NCBI RefSeq assembly: GCF_024584785.1
Contig: NZ_CP074112.1
Location: 682,001 to 746,000 of the forward strand
Direction of reading: 5' to 3'
Source of the DNA: Idiomarina loihiensis
GTDB taxonomy: Bacteria > Pseudomonadota > Gammaproteobacteria > Enterobacterales > Alteromonadaceae
DNA length: 64,000 nt
Of this stretch, positions 46,512-56,761 are shown piece after piece (position 1 is the first letter of the stretch; every line of letters begins with the position of its first letter). Under the pieces are notes generated by a model that did no database searches, was not told the DNA's origin, and saw only the letters and a list, made by a program, of their open reading frames with translations. Made by a program: the position numbers and the translations under genes.

Positions 46512-47357
46512 GTGGATCGTTCGCTTATTCTAGCCGTGTTGTTATTAATTTTTGGCAACAATATTGCGATTTTATCTGACTCCTTAATTAAGTTACTTGA
46601 TGGCTTTGAAGCACCCTTTCAGTTTGTGCTGCTGCGCCAATTAAGTGCAGCTTTGTTATTACTACCTGTGATGCTTTATTTACGTCGACCGTTACTACCT
46701 CAAAAATTACGCTGGCATGCCACTCGTGCTCATATCTTCTTATTTGGCGCGGTATTTATGGTTATTTCACTAACGACCTTACCCTTGGCTACTGCGAATG
46801 CTATTTTTTATGCAGCACCACTGATTACAGTGGTATTTGCACGTGTTTTTTTCAAAGAAAAGGTTACTCTCTGGTCATTAGGCACAGCGGCTTTAGGTAT
46901 GCTTGGCGTATTAGTTATTGTTAATCCTAGTGAGGGAAATATCTTTGTTTTGGCGGCGTTGGTGGTGGCTGCAAGTTTAGCTATAAATAATCTACTGATT
47001 AAGAAACTGCCGGTCGAACATAGCATCATTGATACTCTTTATCTGACTAACATACTTGGTATTCCTACCACCTTGGTGTTGACCCTTATTGAGGGGGCTA
47101 CTTTTGATTGGTACTTATTTTGGTTAGCTATAGGGTCGAGCTGCTTTGCGATGATTTATGCGGCAACATGCGTGTATGCATACCGAGCTGCCGATAGTAA
47201 TAAGATAACCAGTGCTGAATACACAGGATTGATTGGTGCCGTTCTTTTAGGATTCGTGTTTTTTGCCGAGCAACCCGATTTACGTTTTTATCTAGGGAGT
47301 CTATTAATTGTTATTCCTCTTACACTACTCACTTGGCGTCAGGGAAAGTCGAGCTAG
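46512..47357 (+). CDS. EamA/DMT-family transporter
   Basis: A 281-residue protein with ten predicted hydrophobic helices in two EamA repeats. The first repeat shows SDSLIKLLDGFEAPFQFVLLRQ; the second includes AADSNKITSAEYTGLIGAVLLGFVFFAEQP. The family exports metabolites or drugs; the substrate is not predictable. AGAGGAG precedes ATG 46512. It is divergent from lysR, a common arrangement for a regulated exporter. Confidence 0.86.
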   Translation: MDRSLILAVLLLIFGNNIAILSDSLIKLLDGFEAPFQFVLLRQLSAALLLLPVMLYLRRPLLPQKLRWHATRAHIFLFGAVFMVISLTTLPLATANAIFYAAPLITVVFARVFFKEKVTLWSLGTAALGMLGVLVIVNPSEGNIFVLAALVVAASLAINNLLIKKLPVEHSIIDTLYLTNILGIPTTLVLTLIEGATFDWYLFWLAIGSSCFAMIYAATCVYAYRAADSNKITSAEYTGLIGAVLLGFVFFAEQPDLRFYLGSLLIVIPLTLLTWRQGKSS

Positions 47358-47444
47358 TAGGCAGTAAGTGATACTTGATAACTAATCTAAAAATAAAGCT
47401 TGAGCGTAATTGTGGTGGGAAGCATCACAAAAGAGCAAACAAGT

Positions 47445-47717
47445 ATGAGTAAAGGGAATAACTGGGATTATCAGCTTGAACCTTCAGAATTATCACGAAT
47501 TATCGAGATGGCATGGGAAGACCGAACTCCGTTTGAGGCAATCAAAACTCTATACGGTATGGATGAGCAAGCTGTTATCTCGCTCATGCGGCGGCAACTC
47601 AAATTTTCTAGTTTTAAATTGTGGCGTCAACGGGTTAGTGGTCGTGTCACTAAGCATGAGCGCTTACGAGACCCCGCTGTAAGCCGAGCTTACTGTCCGA
47701 CTCAATATAAGCGTTAA
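47445..47717 (+). CDS. DUF2805 / TIGR03643 family small protein
   Basis: A 90-residue protein with LEPSELSRIIEMAWEDRTPFEAIKTLYGMDEQAVISLMRRQLK, the conserved core of the family, and a basic C-terminus VSGRVTKHERLR. The repeated helical pattern resembles a helix-turn-helix, so nucleic-acid binding is possible, but function is unknown. I use ATG 47445; an upstream TTG at 47400 would add 15 unrelated-looking residues. The ribosome site is weak. Confidence 0.7.
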   Translation: MSKGNNWDYQLEPSELSRIIEMAWEDRTPFEAIKTLYGMDEQAVISLMRRQLKFSSFKLWRQRVSGRVTKHERLRDPAVSRAYCPTQYKR

Positions 47718-47745
47718 TGAGTGTTTATAAACCTGTTGGGTTGTT

Positions 47746-49572
47746 CTATTTTAGTTGGATTAAACCTTGATGGATCGCCTCATAAAGCTGGGTATTAAGG
47801 GGCTGATATCCATGTTTCAAATCAACTAACACATACAGGGGATCGGTAACCTTGGCTAAACTAAAGCTTTCTTTCTTCAATTGAGTTTTCATCATCTTGA
47901 AAGTAGTCGTCAGCTCGTGATGTTGACGAAGCCGAATAAAGCGAGGTAACGCATATTCGGGTAAGTGCTTGCGGATGGTTTGAAAGAAGTCTTGAGGATT
48001 GAACTCTCGACCCTGTGCTAGAACAAGACTAACCATCCCCGCTTTACCCTCGGCATGGGGTACTTTTACACCGTAGGCTACAGCTTCAATGATATCGGTA
48101 ACACGAGCTACTTGAGCCTCAACTTCTGTGGTGGCAACGTTTTCTGACTTCCATCTGAAGGTTTCACCTGTTCTGTCGACAAAGGCTATATGGCGAAACC
48201 CTTGGTGTCGAACGAGGTCACCCGTATTGAACCAACAATCGCCGGGTTTAAAAACATCTGCCAGTAATTTTTCAGCATTAGCTTGGGGATTATTCGTGTA
48301 ACCATCAAAGGGAGCTTTCGATGAAACCTTTGTTAGTAAAAGGCCAACGTCACCTTTTGCTACGGGTTGTAAATAGCCGAGATCATCTTGTACTGGTATT
48401 TCGCGTTCAAAATCAAATGCGACAACAGCATATGTCATGGGTGAAAAACCGACAGTACGTTTTAAGTTGAAGGCGTTAACAAAGCCTACATTGCCTTCGC
48501 TAGCACCGTATAGTTCGCAAATATGACGAATACCAAAACGTTGCTGTAACTCATCCCAGATTTCAGCTCTTATCCCGTTACCAATAATGGCACGAATACC
48601 ATGCTGGTTATCACTGGCTTGTGTCGGCTGATTTAGTAAGTACCGGCACATTTCTCCCACATAAACAAAAACGGAGGCTTGAAAATCTTTGATATCCTGC
48701 CAAAACCCTGAGGCACTGAATCGTTCAGATAATGCCATCGAACTACCACTCATGACCACGGCACTTAATGCTATGGATAAAGCCGTATTATGATAAAGCG
48801 GCAGGGTGTTGTAGAGGGTATCTTGTTGTTTCAATCTCAGCGCCATATGGCCGAAGCCGATACCGGCTTTATACCAGCGAAAATGGGTCATGGCTGCAGC
48901 TTTAGGTAAACCGGTAGTGCCAGAAGTAAGCACATAAAAACAATGCTGAGCTAAAGTAATGGTCTCGGTTTGGCTTGGATTATGTTGATGTTCAGGCTTA
49001 ATTAGGGGCGTTAAATCAGTGGAAAAACAAGCTTGCGCGGCAGCGCTTAATTGGTTCCATTCCACTCTAGAATCAAGTGCACATTGAAGATCTAGGTTAA
49101 GAATTGCTACATCCTCGGCGTAAGCACTTTGGCTGATTAATAACTTGGGCTGCAATACCTTAATACTATGCGCGAGAGCTTCTTGTCGTTGTTTTGAATT
49201 AAGCATGCCAGCTATTGCTCCAAGTTTATTGATTGCAAATGCCCAAGCTAGCTGTGCAGCCGAATTATTAAAAAGTAACGCGACACAATCACCGTCCTTG
49301 ATACCATAGGTAGCAAGTGCGTGGGCTAATTGATTAACCCAGTTGTTGAATTCTTCGTAAGTAAAGTTGCCCTCATGAGTCTTCAAAAAAATACGTTTGG
49401 GATATCGGCGAGCTGCTTGCTGTAGAAACCATCCCGTAGAGCCACGGTGATGTTTTTTAGCCCATGCTAATTTAACAAGAGTGCAGAAAAAAATAGGTAA
49501 ACGAGGGATGAATTTAATCAAAGCCTCTAACATCATTTTCCATGAAATCGTATTGTTATTATTTTTATCCAT
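47746..49572 (-). CDS. Long-chain acyl-CoA synthetase (FATP/FadD6-like)
   Basis: A 608-residue ANL-superfamily ligase. The phosphate loop is YVLTSGTTGLPKAAAMTH, the adenine segment is CELYGASEGNVGF, the hinge region is NTGDLVRHQGFRHIAFVDRTGETFRWKSENV, and a lysine is present near the C-terminus (TTFKMMKTQLKK). The N-terminal WKMMLEALIKFIPRLPIFF is amphipathic and may associate with membrane, as in very-long-chain/FATP-type enzymes. It activates fatty acids with ATP and CoA. Confidence 0.85.
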   Translation of the reverse strand: MDKNNNNTISWKMMLEALIKFIPRLPIFFCTLVKLAWAKKHHRGSTGWFLQQAARRYPKRIFLKTHEGNFTYEEFNNWVNQLAHALATYGIKDGDCVALLFNNSAAQLAWAFAINKLGAIAGMLNSKQRQEALAHSIKVLQPKLLISQSAYAEDVAILNLDLQCALDSRVEWNQLSAAAQACFSTDLTPLIKPEHQHNPSQTETITLAQHCFYVLTSGTTGLPKAAAMTHFRWYKAGIGFGHMALRLKQQDTLYNTLPLYHNTALSIALSAVVMSGSSMALSERFSASGFWQDIKDFQASVFVYVGEMCRYLLNQPTQASDNQHGIRAIIGNGIRAEIWDELQQRFGIRHICELYGASEGNVGFVNAFNLKRTVGFSPMTYAVVAFDFEREIPVQDDLGYLQPVAKGDVGLLLTKVSSKAPFDGYTNNPQANAEKLLADVFKPGDCWFNTGDLVRHQGFRHIAFVDRTGETFRWKSENVATTEVEAQVARVTDIIEAVAYGVKVPHAEGKAGMVSLVLAQGREFNPQDFFQTIRKHLPEYALPRFIRLRQHHELTTTFKMMKTQLKKESFSLAKVTDPLYVLVDLKHGYQPLNTQLYEAIHQGLIQLK

Positions 49573-49689
49573 GGTTAAAGGTTTAGTTGGTATGATTAAC
49601 TTTATATTAGCGCTAATACTGATGTTATTTCCATAGCTGGCCAGCGTAATTTTTGCTTAATAGTTGCCCTAGTGATCTGACTTAAATTG

Positions 49690-49722
49690 AAAGCCCTGCA
49701 GCTGATTCAGCTGCAGGGCTTT
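49690..49722. terminator. Perfect 15-bp stem hairpin between proS and acyl-CoA synthetase
   Basis: AAAGCCCTGCAGCTG and its exact complement flank ATT. On the reverse strand the hairpin follows proS by 42 bases and has a broken T run (TTTCAATTT); on the forward strand TTTGCTTTT follows. It probably ends the proS transcript. Confidence 0.8.
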
Positions 49723-49764
49723 GCTTTTATCTGGTTCTTGTGGCTTGCGGGCCGGTTTTAAAAC

Positions 49765-51468
49765 TTATTGCGACATAAGAAAACTAACAACATCATCAAT
49801 CGCGATAGTTTGTTTTGCACCAGTTGTTCGGTTTTTGTATTCAATCAAACCTTCATCAAGGTTACGCTCGCCAATCACTAATTGGTGAGGAATTCCAATC
49901 AACTCCATATCCGCAAACATAACGCCGGGTCTTTCCTTTCGGTCATCAAAAAGTACATCTACATGATGTGCTTGAAGGTCTTTATACAATTTTTCTGCAG
50001 TATCTTGTACTCGTGACGATTTGTGCATATTCATGGGTACGATTACTACTTGGAAAGGAGCTAGTGCCGTTGGCCATTTGATACCGAATTGATCATGGTT
50101 CTGCTCAATCGCTGCTGCGACAATTCGAGAAACTCCAATACCGTAGCATCCCATCATTAACGTTTCATGTTTACCGCTATCAGTAAGGACACCAACTTTC
50201 ATTGCATCTGAGTATTTCTTCCCTAATTGGAAGATATGACCCACCTCAATACCGCGTTTAATCAAAAGGTTACCTTTACCACAGGGGCTAGGATCGCCTG
50301 TAACCACGTTGCGGATATCTGCTACTTCTGGTAGCGGAACATCACGGTTCCAATTGATATTGAAGTAATGATAGCCATCATCGTTAGCGCCTGCAGCAAA
50401 ATCTGCCATAGCTGCAACACTGCGATCTATAACCAAGGGGATTGGAAGCCCAACAGGACCAAGAGAGCCCGGGCCTGCGCCAATGGCAGCCACAATGTCT
50501 TCTTCATTTGCGAACACGAGCGGTGATGCGATCTGTGGCAGTTTTGCTGCTTTTATTTCATTCAACTGATGATCGCCTCGTATCATAAGTGCAACTAGCG
50601 ACCCTTCGGTACAGCCATGGACAATAAGAGTTTTTACGGTCTGTTCTATGGCGATACCAAACTCATCAACTAGGCTAGCAATAGTTTTAACATTTGGGGT
50701 GGCGACTTTCTCCATAGCTGCGGTTGCTGCCGGTGGCTCGGCTAGAAGTGTTATAGCTTCGGCCATTTCAACGTTCGCGGCGTAATCAGAGCTATCAGAG
50801 AATGCAATATCATCTTCACCAGAGTCAGCCAATACGTGAAACTCGTGAGAGGAGTGACCGCCAATGGAGCCTGTATCAGCGATAACAGGGCGATAATCTA
50901 GGTTTAAACGCTCGAAGATACGACAGTAAGCAGCATGCATTGCGTCGTAAGTTTCTTGAAGACTAGCTTGGTCCAAGTGAAAGGAATAAGCATCTTTCAT
51001 GATAAATTCACGCGCCCGCATGACGCCAAAACGAGGTCTAATTTCATCTCGAAATTTAGTCTGGATCTGGAATAAGTTCATAGGCAATTGCTTATAACTA
51101 TTGATTTCTTTTCGAACGAGTTCAGCAATGACTTCTTCGTGTGTGGGGCCCAGCACAAAATCACGATGACTACGATCTTTCAATCTAAGTAGTTCAGGAC
51201 CATAATCTTCCCAGCGACCAGATTCTTGCCATAAATCAGCGGGTTGAACCATAGGCATTAATACTTCTAGCGCACCAACGCGTTCCATTTCTTCTCTGAC
51301 TACACGCTCTACTTTACGCAAAACTCGTAAACCTGTTGGTGTCCAAGTATAAAGACCAGCAGCTACTTTGCGAATCATACCGGCGCGAAGCATTAATTGA
51401 TGGCTAATAACTTCGGCATCAGCAGGTGTTTCTTTTAGTGTTCCAAGTAAGTATTGGCTAGTACGCAT
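49765..51468 (-). CDS. proS: Prolyl-tRNA synthetase
   Basis: A 567-residue bacterial-type class II synthetase (E. coli 572). Motif 2 is [23 protein letters not shown]. Motif 3 is in [18 protein letters not shown]. The INS editing domain lies between (about residues 225-400), as in bacterial enzymes that clear mischarged Ala-tRNA. A GAGGG ribosome site precedes ATG 51468. trmO is upstream on the same strand. Confidence 0.97.
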   Translation of the reverse strand: MRTSQYLLGTLKETPADAEVISHQLMLRAGMIRKVAAGLYTWTPTGLRVLRKVERVVREEMERVGALEVLMPMVQPADLWQESGRWEDYGPELLRLKDRSHRDFVLGPTHEEVIAELVRKEINSYKQLPMNLFQIQTKFRDEIRPRFGVMRAREFIMKDAYSFHLDQASLQETYDAMHAAYCRIFERLNLDYRPVIADTGSIGGHSSHEFHVLADSGEDDIAFSDSSDYAANVEMAEAITLLAEPPAATAAMEKVATPNVKTIASLVDEFGIAIEQTVKTLIVHGCTEGSLVALMIRGDHQLNEIKAAKLPQIASPLVFANEEDIVAAIGAGPGSLGPVGLPIPLVIDRSVAAMADFAAGANDDGYHYFNINWNRDVPLPEVADIRNVVTGDPSPCGKGNLLIKRGIEVGHIFQLGKKYSDAMKVGVLTDSGKHETLMMGCYGIGVSRIVAAAIEQNHDQFGIKWPTALAPFQVVIVPMNMHKSSRVQDTAEKLYKDLQAHHVDVLFDDRKERPGVMFADMELIGIPHQLVIGERNLDEGLIEYKNRTTGAKQTIAIDDVVSFLMSQ

Positions 51469-51555
51469 GTGTCCCTCAAAGTTCCAACTAGGAGCTAATT
51501 AAAGCGCTTATAGTAGTTAAGTAATGGATAGAATTCTACCAGCAGCGGGGCTAAG

Positions 51556-52266
51556 TCAAAAGGTTTTAGTGACGCTTAAGACTATATTTTGCTGTTGCTT
51601 GACCCGCCACTTAATATTTAAATCATAAAGCGCCATACCATAGATTTTCTCTTGATGAGCTGCTTTGTTATAAGCAGGACGTGGATCCTGTTCTAACACT
51701 TGCCCGATCAATTCTTTTAGGTTTGGATAATCGTCAGCAAGTAAGGCTAGGTCTTGTATGGCTTGTTCACTGAAATGAGTCTCTAATTCGGTAGTAGGGC
51801 GATTATCGGCAAAGCCACCTTGAGCATCGATAACACTATCAGCGTAGGGTAAATAAGGCTTAATATCGACCACCGGAGTTTCATCTACCCAATCCGCACC
51901 TTCAACGGTAATCCACGTGCTACCGCTGTGGTAATCAATGCTCAGCAGTTTTACCACCGACATCCCCAGGCCATTGGGGCGATAGGTCGCTCTGGTAGCG
52001 AAAACGCCCTTACGTTGATTACCGCCTAATCGCGGTGGCCTCACCAACGGTTTCCAACCGCTTGCAACGGTCTGATGAAAAACAAAGATGACCCAAATAT
52101 GAGAAAAATCGAGCAACCCTCGGCAGCAATCAGGCTGGCTATAAGGGCCTGTCAGTTCAATGGTAGTGGTAGCAGCGCGAACCAGTCCCGGTTGTCGAGG
52201 AACAGCAAATTTTTGTTGGTAGGGCGAATGTACCTTACCTATGATTTCTATTTGATGGTGTTTCAT
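51556..52266 (-). CDS. trmO: TrmO, tRNA t6A37 N6-methyltransferase
   Basis: A 236-residue SAM-dependent enzyme (E. coli TrmO 235) methylating N6 of t6A37 in threonine tRNAs. The N-terminal IGKVHSPYQQKFAVPRQPGLV, the PPRLGGNQRKGVFATRATYRPNGLGMS core and VVDIKPYLPYAD are family signatures. TrmO and proS are neighbours in E. coli, as here. The start is ATG 52266. Confidence 0.92.
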   Translation of the reverse strand: MKHHQIEIIGKVHSPYQQKFAVPRQPGLVRAATTTIELTGPYSQPDCCRGLLDFSHIWVIFVFHQTVASGWKPLVRPPRLGGNQRKGVFATRATYRPNGLGMSVVKLLSIDYHSGSTWITVEGADWVDETPVVDIKPYLPYADSVIDAQGGFADNRPTTELETHFSEQAIQDLALLADDYPNLKELIGQVLEQDPRPAYNKAAHQEKIYGMALYDLNIKWRVKQQQNIVLSVTKTF

Positions 52267-52366
52267 GAAGCTATGCTAGCCCCTTAAGGTAGGACTACTG
52301 AGGCTTGTGTTACTGGCACTCTATTTGCATCACTAGGTATGCTTATAAGTGCCAGTTCGGGTTTAT

Positions 52367-52777
52367 CTATTTTATTAAAAACTGTTCTAAGCTGGCACCT
52401 TCGGCTAGCGCCTTTACGATAGCTTTTGGCATGCGGCCTTGGCCCGTCCAGGTTTTACGTGCACCATGCTCATCAGTGTAAGTATACTTTGCTGGCTTGG
52501 GCGAACGTGGTCGTTTTATGTGGGCAGAGGTACCGGCAAAGGAAGTATCCATCAGATCTTCCGGAGATAAACCAGCATCAGCGACAGCAGCTTTCAATGC
52601 CGCTATTTTCTCGAGTTTTTCGGCTTCTTGTTGACGAAGTTCTGCTTCTTCTTGAATCCGATCGTCGATTATTTTCCCAAGCTTTAACTGAACTTCTTTT
52701 AACTCTTCAACCGATAACTCTTTTATTGCAGCTTTTAACCGTCGTCCGTGGGTTAATATAGAAATAAATTCACTCAT
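52367..52777 (-). CDS. H-NS family nucleoid-associated protein
   Basis: A 136-residue protein. The N-terminal half (about residues 1-68) is a charged coiled coil for oligomerisation (VEELKEVQLKLGKIIDDRIQ). The C-terminal DNA-binding domain is YTDEHGARKTWTGQGRMPKAIVKAL, with the QGR loop that contacts the AT-rich minor groove; the usual QGRTP is QGRMP. It would silence AT-rich genes. An imperfectly explained 12-bp inverted repeat lies in its upstream region. Confidence 0.9.
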   Translation of the reverse strand: MSEFISILTHGRRLKAAIKELSVEELKEVQLKLGKIIDDRIQEEAELRQQEAEKLEKIAALKAAVADAGLSPEDLMDTSFAGTSAHIKRPRSPKPAKYTYTDEHGARKTWTGQGRMPKAIVKALAEGASLEQFLIK

Positions 52778-52846
52778 TAAACGAAACTCTCTTTATTAAG
52801 TTATGAGGCGATATTACATACGAGTTTTATTACGACGACAATCTTA

Positions 52847-52876
52847 TTTTCATGTCCGATTTCTCGGACATGAAAA
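52847..52876. repeat. 12-bp inverted repeat between ETF-QO and the hns-family gene
   Basis: TTTTCATGTCCG and CGGACATGAAAA are exact complements around ATTTCT. It begins nine bases after the ETF-QO stop and ends 69 bases before the hns-like start. There is no T run on the ETF-QO side after the stem, so it is not a typical terminator; it may be an operator or a 3' stabilising hairpin. Confidence 0.6.
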
Positions 52877-52884
52877 CTAAGCTG

Positions 52885-54528
52885 TTACATATTAGGATAA
52901 TTAGGTCCACCTGTACCTTCAGGTGTCACCCAAGTAATATTTTGCGACGGATCTTTAATATCACATGTTTTGCAGTGAATACAATTCTGGGCATTTATCT
53001 TAAATACATCTTTGCCATTTTCTTCTACCACTTCATAAACGCCAGCAGGGCAGTAGCGCTGAGCTGGCTCTGCGAATTTGGGCATATTCACATTCAATGG
53101 AATGCTCGAATCCTTAAGCTTTAAATGACATGGCTGATCTTCTTCATGATTAGTATTCGATAAAAAAACGGATGATAATCTATCAAAGGTCAATTTGTTA
53201 TCAGGCTTTTCGTACTCAATGACTTGGCATTCGCGCGCCAGTTTTAACTGAGCGTGATCTTCATGCTGGTCTTTAATGTTGAATGGGAGCTTACCGCCAA
53301 ACCAGTTCTGATCGATGGTGTTATATGCGCCACCAAGGTAAGTACCAAACTTATGAACGGCCGGACCAAAATTACGTGAGCGGTAAAGTTCATCATATAA
53401 CCAAGATTCTTTAAAACGAGATTCAAAATCTTTTAATTCGTGGTCTTCGGTATCGTTATGTAACGCATTAAAAATACTTTCGGCAGCCAACATGCCAGAT
53501 TTCATTGCAGTGTGATTGCCTTTGATTTTGGCAAAATTGAGCGTGCCAGCATTACACCCTATTAAAATGCCACCGGGAACCGTCATGCGCGGCAAGCTAT
53601 GAAAGCCGCCTTTAGTAATTGCTCTCGCTCCGTACGAAACACGTTTACCTTGCTTCAGTGTGGCAGCAATCTTGGGATGCGTTTTAAATCGCTGAAACTC
53701 GTTAAAGGGGCTTAAATAGGGGTTCTTGTAGTTTAGATCGACAATCAGGCCTACATAAACTTGGCCATCTTCAGCATGGTAAAGGTAGCCTCCACCGGTT
53801 GCTTCGTCGGTGAGCGGCCAGCCGGTGCTATGCACAACTAACCCTGGTTGATGTTGCTCGGCTGGGATATCCCATATTTCTTTAAAACCAATCGCATAAT
53901 GTTGTGGTGAGCAATCTTCGGCTAGTTTAAATTCTTGCTGTAACTGCTTACCTAGATGGCCACGGCTTCCCTCGGCAAAAACAGTATATTTAGCACGAAG
54001 CTCCATGCCGGGTTCAAATCCTGGTTTTTGTTCGCCGTTACTGTTAATGCCCATATCACCAGTAATTACACCAGCTACACGTTGCTCTTCAATGATGATG
54101 CTGGCCGCTGGAAATCCAGGGAATATTTCAACGCCCAATGCTTCGGCTTGTTCGGCTAACCAGCGACAAAGATTACCTATACTAGTAATGTAGTTACCAT
54201 GGTTGTGGAATGTCTTAGGCACCATGAAAGAGGGCAGTTCAGTTGCCTTTTCTGCGTTTTTAAAGAGCATGATTTGGTCGTGCGTGACTGGAGTGTTCAG
54301 CGGCGCTCCCAATTCTTGCCAATTTGGCAATAACTCATTTAATGCGCGTGGTTCAAAAACGGCGCCTGATAAAATGTGAGCACCGACCTCAGAACCTTTT
54401 TCAACAACGCATATCATTAATTCTTGTTGTTTTTCTTTGGCTTGTTGAGCCAAGCGAATAGCACAACTCAATCCTGCTGGACCTGCTCCAACAATAACAA
54501 CATCAAACTCCATACTTTCGCGTTGCAT
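52885..54528 (-). CDS. Electron-transfer flavoprotein:quinone oxidoreductase
   Basis: A 547-residue membrane-associated flavoprotein that passes electrons from ETF to ubiquinone. The N-terminal FAD motif is VVIVGAGPAGLSCAIRLA, and the single [4Fe-4S] cluster near the C-terminus is QNCIHCKTCDIKDP with an upstream CPAGVYEV. No etfA or etfB is in the window. It links well to the leucine-degradation genes downstream in map order, since isovaleryl-CoA dehydrogenase uses ETF. AAGGAG precedes ATG 54528. Confidence 0.94.
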   Translation of the reverse strand: MQRESMEFDVVIVGAGPAGLSCAIRLAQQAKEKQQELMICVVEKGSEVGAHILSGAVFEPRALNELLPNWQELGAPLNTPVTHDQIMLFKNAEKATELPSFMVPKTFHNHGNYITSIGNLCRWLAEQAEALGVEIFPGFPAASIIIEEQRVAGVITGDMGINSNGEQKPGFEPGMELRAKYTVFAEGSRGHLGKQLQQEFKLAEDCSPQHYAIGFKEIWDIPAEQHQPGLVVHSTGWPLTDEATGGGYLYHAEDGQVYVGLIVDLNYKNPYLSPFNEFQRFKTHPKIAATLKQGKRVSYGARAITKGGFHSLPRMTVPGGILIGCNAGTLNFAKIKGNHTAMKSGMLAAESIFNALHNDTEDHELKDFESRFKESWLYDELYRSRNFGPAVHKFGTYLGGAYNTIDQNWFGGKLPFNIKDQHEDHAQLKLARECQVIEYEKPDNKLTFDRLSSVFLSNTNHEEDQPCHLKLKDSSIPLNVNMPKFAEPAQRYCPAGVYEVVEENGKDVFKINAQNCIHCKTCDIKDPSQNITWVTPEGTGGPNYPNM

Positions 54529-54556
54529 TTGCTACTCCTTTTATTGACTAGTGTGC

Positions 54557-56755
54557 TCAACCACGCTGTTGTATCTGAGCATCTAAAATACTTTGAACTT
54601 GTTCGGCTGGAACTGGACGAGAAAGGAAATATCCTTGCGCCGATACACAATCACGCTGTAATAAGAAATCTACTTGCTGCTGATTCTCTACACCTACGGC
54701 GCTAATTTCAATCGCTTTGTGCCGGCTAAATTTAATCATAGTGTCAGTAATCAAGCTTTGTATTACATCGTAGGGCAGCTTCTCAATGAGGGGCTGCCCG
54801 ATTTTTAGTTGATGGGGAACGCATTTTTCCATCGCAGCAATCGAAGCATAATTTAATCCAAGGCCATCAACGGTTAATCTAAATCCAAGTTTTTTAAGCG
54901 TTACTAATATCCCATCATCGAATTGTGCGTGAGAACAGTAAAGCTCTTCTCTAATCTCAATATAAACCAACTGAGCTGGTATATTAGTTCGTCTCAAGTT
55001 TTCCTTTAATAGCTCTGGTAATTCAGGTAGTGCTAACTGTTTGCCTGAGAGATTTATTCCAATTCTTAAGTCATGATAATCGCCATCACGCCATGTTTTA
55101 AATTGATTAAATATTTTTCTGAGAATAGTTTCCGTTAATCGTACAATCAAACCTGTATCTTCGACGAGTGGCAGAAAATATTCGGGAAATGCCAGGTCAC
55201 CATCATGTTGGCGCCAACGCAAGAGTCCCTCTAGCGACACAATTTGATTACTACGAAGGTCAAAGATGGGTTGATAGTGAACTTCCAATTTTTGTGACTC
55301 AATAGCTTCATGTAATTGTTCAAGTACGTATAACCGCTGACTTAATTCTGACTGCTGATCTTGGGTATAAATACATACGCCGCGATAACCAATTTGCTTA
55401 GCCTTATTTAGGGCAATATCAGCATGGCGTAATAGAGTTTCAGCATCGTAATTCGCATCATTGGCAAAGGCCATACCTATTGAAAATGAACTATAAATCT
55501 CATGGTTATTGATAAAAAACTGAGGTTCTATTTGTTGATTGACTAGGGTCGCAATTTCATGTGCCTTGTCATTACTATTCACATCGGCTTTAACTAACAA
55601 AAACTCATCACCACCTAACCGCGCCAAGTAACTTCCTGGCAGTGATAACCGTTCTAATCGATGAGCTACGCGTCGAAGTAATTCATCACCGATTTTGTGA
55701 CCTAGGGCATTATTGATGTCTTTAAAATGATCGAGATTTAATTGCAATACTAGCGTATTGCCTAATTCTGCTTGTTGCTCGGCTAAGTGCTGTATTAAAT
55801 AACGAATGAGTGCATTGCGATTCGGTAATTCAGTTAAAGCATCGTGTTCAGACAAGAACTCTAGCCTCGCCTGAAGCTCATTTTTGGTTTGCAGATGAAG
55901 CTGCAATTCAGCAAGCTGGTTATTTAGCCGCTTGATATTTAATTCGCGCTTATTAATGGCATAAGCTGCTAAAAAACCAAGCCCCAGCAGGAATAAAGCA
56001 GCTAACGGCAAGTAAATAGGTCGAACAATATGAAGTTGCTCAAAACGCTCATGGCTTGGCCATAGGGTAAATAAGAAACGCGAGTCAGCGATTCTTATCG
56101 TAAATTCTTTTCCCCATAGATTGCGTAGCTCATCGTTAGCAGCGAAAGAAAAAATCGGTTGATTGTCACGAATGACGCTAACTTGGTTACCTTCTTGAAT
56201 ATGGTGCCTGATGGTCTCACCAAATAACTCTTGTAAATCAACCAGTAGAACCATGAAATAGGTCGTGGAACCATCTTTAAAAGGGACAATTAGGGCAAAA
56301 TGGTGAGCATCGTTAGCGAGGTTTTTTCCATCCACGAATAGGGGCTGTAATTGACTTTGCTGAATATGAAGTCGATCTTCAGGGCTAACCAATAACTCGG
56401 TCTGCTGAGCTAAATGAGCATTCACCGAGCCGTATGTTTGGATAATTTTCAGCTCATCATCTACTAAGATAACGGCTTCAACCGATTTATAAAAGTCGGC
56501 TAGAATATCATTAATGGCTTGGCCAGGATCATCAACCACTGAAATAGACGGTTGCTGAAGCAATTCACCGGTGATTTCCGCAGTGTACATGAGTCTGATG
56601 AGGCTAGCTCTGAGGTTGCTTTCAACACTCTGTGCATCGTCTTGAATACGTTGGTGAATGCGCGAATGATCATAACTCTCTAAGGTTAGCCATGCCAGCA
56701 TGGTAACCCCGAGAGTGATAATTGCTACAATAAAGTAGGACCGCCAACCGCGCAC
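54557..56755 (-). CDS. GGDEF protein with degenerate EAL domain, membrane sensor
   Basis: A 732-residue protein. A membrane segment (about residues 6-24), a periplasmic sensor (about 30-245) and a second membrane segment (about 247-267) are followed by a coiled coil and GGDEF at 381-385 (RLGGDEFLLV), intact. The EAL domain is degenerate: EGL in place of EAL at 509-511, and VDGLGLNYASI where DDFGTGYSS is expected, losing metal ligands. A diguanylate cyclase with a non-catalytic EAL is the likely state. It lies between ETF-QO and the AACS/liu genes, without an evident functional tie. Confidence 0.88.
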   Translation of the reverse strand: MRGWRSYFIVAIITLGVTMLAWLTLESYDHSRIHQRIQDDAQSVESNLRASLIRLMYTAEITGELLQQPSISVVDDPGQAINDILADFYKSVEAVILVDDELKIIQTYGSVNAHLAQQTELLVSPEDRLHIQQSQLQPLFVDGKNLANDAHHFALIVPFKDGSTTYFMVLLVDLQELFGETIRHHIQEGNQVSVIRDNQPIFSFAANDELRNLWGKEFTIRIADSRFLFTLWPSHERFEQLHIVRPIYLPLAALFLLGLGFLAAYAINKRELNIKRLNNQLAELQLHLQTKNELQARLEFLSEHDALTELPNRNALIRYLIQHLAEQQAELGNTLVLQLNLDHFKDINNALGHKIGDELLRRVAHRLERLSLPGSYLARLGGDEFLLVKADVNSNDKAHEIATLVNQQIEPQFFINNHEIYSSFSIGMAFANDANYDAETLLRHADIALNKAKQIGYRGVCIYTQDQQSELSQRLYVLEQLHEAIESQKLEVHYQPIFDLRSNQIVSLEGLLRWRQHDGDLAFPEYFLPLVEDTGLIVRLTETILRKIFNQFKTWRDGDYHDLRIGINLSGKQLALPELPELLKENLRRTNIPAQLVYIEIREELYCSHAQFDDGILVTLKKLGFRLTVDGLGLNYASIAAMEKCVPHQLKIGQPLIEKLPYDVIQSLITDTMIKFSRHKAIEISAVGVENQQQVDFLLQRDCVSAQGYFLSRPVPAEQVQSILDAQIQQRG

Positions 56756-56761
56756 TAACGC

